64,000 nucleotides of DNA from Virgibacillus_F sp049310925 (GTDB taxonomy: Bacteria; Bacillota; Bacilli; Bacillales; Amphibacillaceae). Below are positions 61,493-64,000 of the stretch, piece by piece. The stretch lies in assembly GCF_049310925.1 (NCBI RefSeq), contig NZ_JBMERP010000006.1:36990-100989 (forward strand), read 5' to 3'. Positions within the stretch are counted from its first letter, which is position 1; each line of letters starts with the position of its first letter. Position numbers and translations under genes: made by a program. The notes under the pieces were generated by a model that ran no database searches, had not been told where the DNA came from, and saw only the letters and a program-made list of their open reading frames with translations.

Positions 61493-61699
61493 CTATCCTT
61501 GATAAAGGAATACGGATTTAATCTGTTGAAATAAATCAGCTAAACCGTTAACAACCATTACGAGAACAATGATGAAACCAACCAGCGTAGCAAACTGAGC
61601 AATTTCTTCTTTTCCCATTTGCTTTAAAATGGTATGTATTAAGGCTACAATAATCCCGATTCCAGCAATTTGAAATAATATGGATGCATCCGTTAGCAT
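61493..61699 (-). CDS. spoIIIAC: Stage III sporulation protein SpoIIIAC
   Basis: A 68-residue protein with two membrane helices, exactly the B. subtilis length. The ATG at 61699 follows AAAGGGG; the open frame reaches 16 codons further but without family resemblance. Confidence 0.94.
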   Translation of the reverse strand: MLTDASILFQIAGIGIIVALIHTILKQMGKEEIAQFATLVGFIIVLVMVVNGLADLFQQIKSVFLYQG

Positions 61700-61797
61700 T
61701 GATGTACCCCTTTCCTTACTAGGTAGCTCCAATGGACGTTGTATCAATGCCCTTTAGGCTCCCCCTTTAGATAACAGTTCGAAATTCGTCGAACGTC

Positions 61798-62310
61798 CTA
61801 GATCAACAGAAGGACGATAAACAAACCACACAATAGTCCTAAACTTTTGGCCATTTTACTGTATTTAAATTCGTTATCACGCGCTTCTTCTAATTCCCGG
61901 TCCAGGTGGTGAACTGCTAATTGAATATGTTTCTGTTGTTGACTGAAATCATGTTGACCCAGAGTTCTTCCAAACTGGTTTAATATTTCCTGCTCATTTT
62001 TTCCAATTGCAGATGTTTGATCAAGTACATTGACTTGCTCACTCCATACGCGATATAAATCAGTCTTCTCTTCTCCAAGAGATATAGCAAGACTTTCAAA
62101 AAATGACTTTGTTGGGTCTGGTAACTGCTTAGCGATGCTGGCAAATGCATCTCTTAATGATAGCTGGCTATACAAGATTTCAGCCTCCAAAATCTGCAGT
62201 GCGTTTTTTAGTTGACGAATGAGTTTAGGACGTTCTCGAAACCTGTTACTAACTTCAAATCCTATCCACGTTGTGGTACCGATGAATAGAACCGCTCCTA
62301 ACCACATCAT
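61798..62310 (-). CDS. spoIIIAB: Stage III sporulation protein SpoIIIAB
   Basis: A 170-residue protein with membrane helices at both ends (residues 1-20 and 152-170) and a helical cytoplasmic middle: IRQLKNALQILEAEILYSQLSL is characteristic. It resembles GspF-type platform proteins. AGAGGTG lies before the ATG inside the end of spoIIIAA, giving a 56-bp gene overlap. A 98-bp gap separates it from spoIIIAC. Confidence 0.93.
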   Translation of the reverse strand: MMWLGAVLFIGTTTWIGFEVSNRFRERPKLIRQLKNALQILEAEILYSQLSLRDAFASIAKQLPDPTKSFFESLAISLGEEKTDLYRVWSEQVNVLDQTSAIGKNEQEILNQFGRTLGQHDFSQQQKHIQLAVHHLDRELEEARDNEFKYSKMAKSLGLLCGLFIVLLLI

Positions 62311-63229
62311 TTGAGCACCTCTTTTTTTGCAATATGTTCATTTCGTTATGATCATATATTCCTTTTACAAACCCTGGTTGTTCCTGTTTTTCTAATAAAA
62401 CAAACCGTTGAAATACTGCTTGTTCAAACAATGGTTGTAGCGATGGGCGTTTTTTTATTTCTTCAAGGTTTTGTCCGTGGACAGAACAAATGACCACCAC
62501 CCCCGCGAGAGTTGCTTCCATTAGTGCTTGTACATCTTTTTCACTGCCAATTTCATCTACTACAAGTACGTCTGGGGACATGGAACGAATCATCATCATC
62601 ATTCCTTCAGCTTTCGGGCATGCATCCATTACGTCTGTCCTTATTCCTACATTATGTTGCGGTATCCCCTTTATAGAACCCCCTATTTCAGATCTTTCAT
62701 CAATGACAGCTACCTTTGTAGGGAGGATATTTTTCCATCCACTTCCTATTAAACGGACGATATCTCTTATCAACGTTGTTTTACCCGTTTGTGGAGGCCC
62801 GACAAAGAGTGTACTCATGTATTTCTTCCTATACAGATATGGAATTATTGGTAGAGCAACATCAAGCTTTTGTTTAGCTATCCGAATATTAAAAAAAGTA
62901 ATGTGTTGGATTGCCTTGACTATTCCACCTAAGGTATTTACTTTCCCGGCCAGTCCAACCCGGTGTCCACCTTCAATTGTTATATAGCCCTCCCTAAGTT
63001 CATCCTCCATCCGGTATAAAGAAAATTCACTTAACTGATTGAGTACAAATATTGCATCTTTGCTGTCTGGCTTGATCTGATTAATCCACTCAATCTTTGT
63101 ATCATAAATTAATTCAATCGGTTGGTTTAGCCTAAAACGTATTTCTTGTAATTCATACCATCGGTTTTTTACCTTTTCTTTTATAGCATCTTTTATATGC
63201 TCTGGAAATAACCGTAATATCGCGTCCAT
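62255..63229 (-). CDS. spoIIIAA: Stage III sporulation ATPase SpoIIIAA
   Basis: A 324-residue secretion-type ATPase. Walker A is FVGPPQTGKTTLIRD, the Asp box and Walker B region VAVIDERSEIGG and DVLVVDEIG, and ICSVHGQNLEEI follows. It powers assembly or transport through the SpoIIIA channel. The chain is about 17 residues longer than the B. subtilis protein (307), the extra residues being encoded by the part that overlaps spoIIIAB. AAGGTGA precedes the ATG. First gene of the operon, with a sigma-E-like promoter upstream. Confidence 0.95.
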   Translation of the reverse strand: MDAILRLFPEHIKDAIKEKVKNRWYELQEIRFRLNQPIELIYDTKIEWINQIKPDSKDAIFVLNQLSEFSLYRMEDELREGYITIEGGHRVGLAGKVNTLGGIVKAIQHITFFNIRIAKQKLDVALPIIPYLYRKKYMSTLFVGPPQTGKTTLIRDIVRLIGSGWKNILPTKVAVIDERSEIGGSIKGIPQHNVGIRTDVMDACPKAEGMMMMIRSMSPDVLVVDEIGSEKDVQALMEATLAGVVVICSVHGQNLEEIKKRPSLQPLFEQAVFQRFVLLEKQEQPGFVKGIYDHNEMNILQKKRCSNDVVRSGSIHRYHNVDRI

Positions 63230-63259
63230 GTTTAGATCACCTTACTATCGTTTATAGTA

Positions 63260-63287
63260 TATATATGTTCAGAAATGATAGATATGA
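63260..63287 (-). promoter_or_regulatory. Candidate sigma-E promoter of spoIIIA
   Basis: On the minus strand TCATATC (fits the -35 KMATATT), a 13-bp spacer and CATATATA (fits the -10 CATACAHT) lie about 30 bp before spoIIIAA, the expected mother-cell sigma factor for this operon. Confidence 0.6.
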
Positions 63288-63386
63288 CACCTCGATTGGA
63301 GCAGTGTGCTTAGATTTTTATTTATCACAAATGAATTTTGTGTTAAACTTTGTTTTACAAATATGTATAAGCTTTCAGGAGGTAAT

Positions 63387-63989
63387 ATGAAAAACTTAAG
63401 AAACGTACTAGTACTTCTATTGCTTGCAGTTATCGTTGCAGGATGTAATCCAGACTCTAATTCTGAATCAGAAGAGTCGGCTAATTCAACGAATTCAACA
63501 AATTCGTCTACAAAAGAAGAACCATTGCAAAACTTGATGGAAAAGTATCCTAAGGTTGAATCTACATGGCAAGGTTTACCAGAGGAATTCCGTAAAAAGG
63601 TTATCATGCCTCAAGTCAGCACATTCCCATTTAAAGTAGATGATATTCAAGTGTTGACAGTAGCTGCCGGTGTTTTACCACCAGGTGTAAAAACCAATTT
63701 CGATGTCATGTACAAGGCTAAAAACAGTTTTCCAAGAATTCACGTGACAACTTTTGATGTCGATGGACAAGAACCTTCATTCGGAGCATACAAAGATAAA
63801 GTGGAATTAAACAAAGGTATAGTAGGATACTACTCTGAAAAAGCTGAAGAAACCGAGATTAGTTGGTTAAGTGAGGATAACTCCGTTCAATACAATATTA
63901 GATATAAGGATGGAGTAGATGGGAAAGATTCTATAACAAAAGAAAAACTAACTGAAATTGCAAATTCAATGATTAAACAAACAAAATAA
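63387..63989 (+). CDS. Unknown lipoprotein
   Basis: I do not recognise the family. The 200-residue protein starts MKNLRNVLVLLLLAVIVAGC, a lipoprotein signal with lipobox VAGC, then a Ser/Asn/Glu-rich linker (about residues 22-50) and a soluble domain of about 150 residues with alternating beta-like stretches. It should be anchored on the outer membrane face. The frame is open for 27 codons upstream, but AGGAGG at 63377-63382 and the signal peptide fix the ATG at 63387. It is transcribed away from spoIIIAA. Confidence 0.8.
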   Translation: MKNLRNVLVLLLLAVIVAGCNPDSNSESEESANSTNSTNSSTKEEPLQNLMEKYPKVESTWQGLPEEFRKKVIMPQVSTFPFKVDDIQVLTVAAGVLPPGVKTNFDVMYKAKNSFPRIHVTTFDVDGQEPSFGAYKDKVELNKGIVGYYSEKAEETEISWLSEDNSVQYNIRYKDGVDGKDSITKEKLTEIANSMIKQTK

Positions 63990-64000
63990 ATAGTAAATAG

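Noticed and set aside
63269..63607. 112-codon open frame on the minus strand over the lipoprotein gene
   Set aside because: Antisense to a gene with a clear signal peptide and AGGAGG; no features of its own.

Overview
The window is chromosome of a low-G+C, endospore-forming Bacillota of the family Bacillaceae. The evidence is an intact spoIIIAA-AH operon, spoIVB, spo0A, the bkd branched-chain keto-acid cluster, and a gene order that closely follows the yqh-yqi-yqj region of Bacillus subtilis. An OLE RNA gene with its partner oapA between ispA and yqxC, and the general character of the repeats, suggest a halophilic or alkaliphilic genus such as Virgibacillus or Oceanobacillus; the genus is inference.

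Layout. 1-4.2 kb: the 3' end of an aldo/keto reductase gene, a LexA-controlled Y-family DNA polymerase (YqjW-like), an unknown membrane protein and a tiny SPOR-like protein. 4.2-4.6 kb: a decayed group II intron domain V. 4.6-12.3 kb: yqjQ, yqjP and yqjN on the minus strand, then a GDPD phosphodiesterase, namA (yqjM), rnz and an aldehyde dehydrogenase on the plus strand. 12.4-24.5 kb: an orphan oligopeptide-binding lipoprotein, then a minus-strand fatty-acid catabolism block (FadE-type dehydrogenase, crotonase, 3-hydroxyacyl-CoA dehydrogenase, acyl-CoA ligase, quinone oxidoreductase, APH-like kinase, TetR, SDR, ACAD10/11-type dehydrogenase). 24.6-33.7 kb: dinB (yqjH), yqjE, a propionyl-CoA to succinyl-CoA operon with a B12-domain/epimerase fusion, a Prli42-like mini-protein, yqjA and brxB.

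33.7-44 kb: the complete bkd operon (ptb-bcd-buk-lpdV-bkdAA-bkdAB-bkdB) downstream of its sigma-54 activator gene bkdR. With the mutase/carboxylase operon it can take Val, Ile and Leu to acyl-CoAs and the propionyl-CoA product to succinyl-CoA. 44-49 kb: yqzF, spo0A, spoIVB, recN and ahrC. 49-54.6 kb: yqxC, oapA, OLE RNA, ispA, xseB, xseA and folD. 54.6-57.4 kb: nusB, yqhY, accC and accB. 58-63.2 kb: spoIIIAH to spoIIIAA, followed by a divergent lipoprotein gene.

Three copies of one non-coding, G+C-rich interspersed element lie at about 14.15, 27.16 and 57.66 kb. They share end sequences, and two carry arrays of a roughly 20.5-bp unit built around ATCAACCGT. The strongest unusual features are the OLE RNA/OapA locus without an adjacent dxs, the kinase plus ACAD10/11-type cluster that resembles 4-hydroxy-acid catabolism, the B12/epimerase fusion, and the helically phased repeat arrays.
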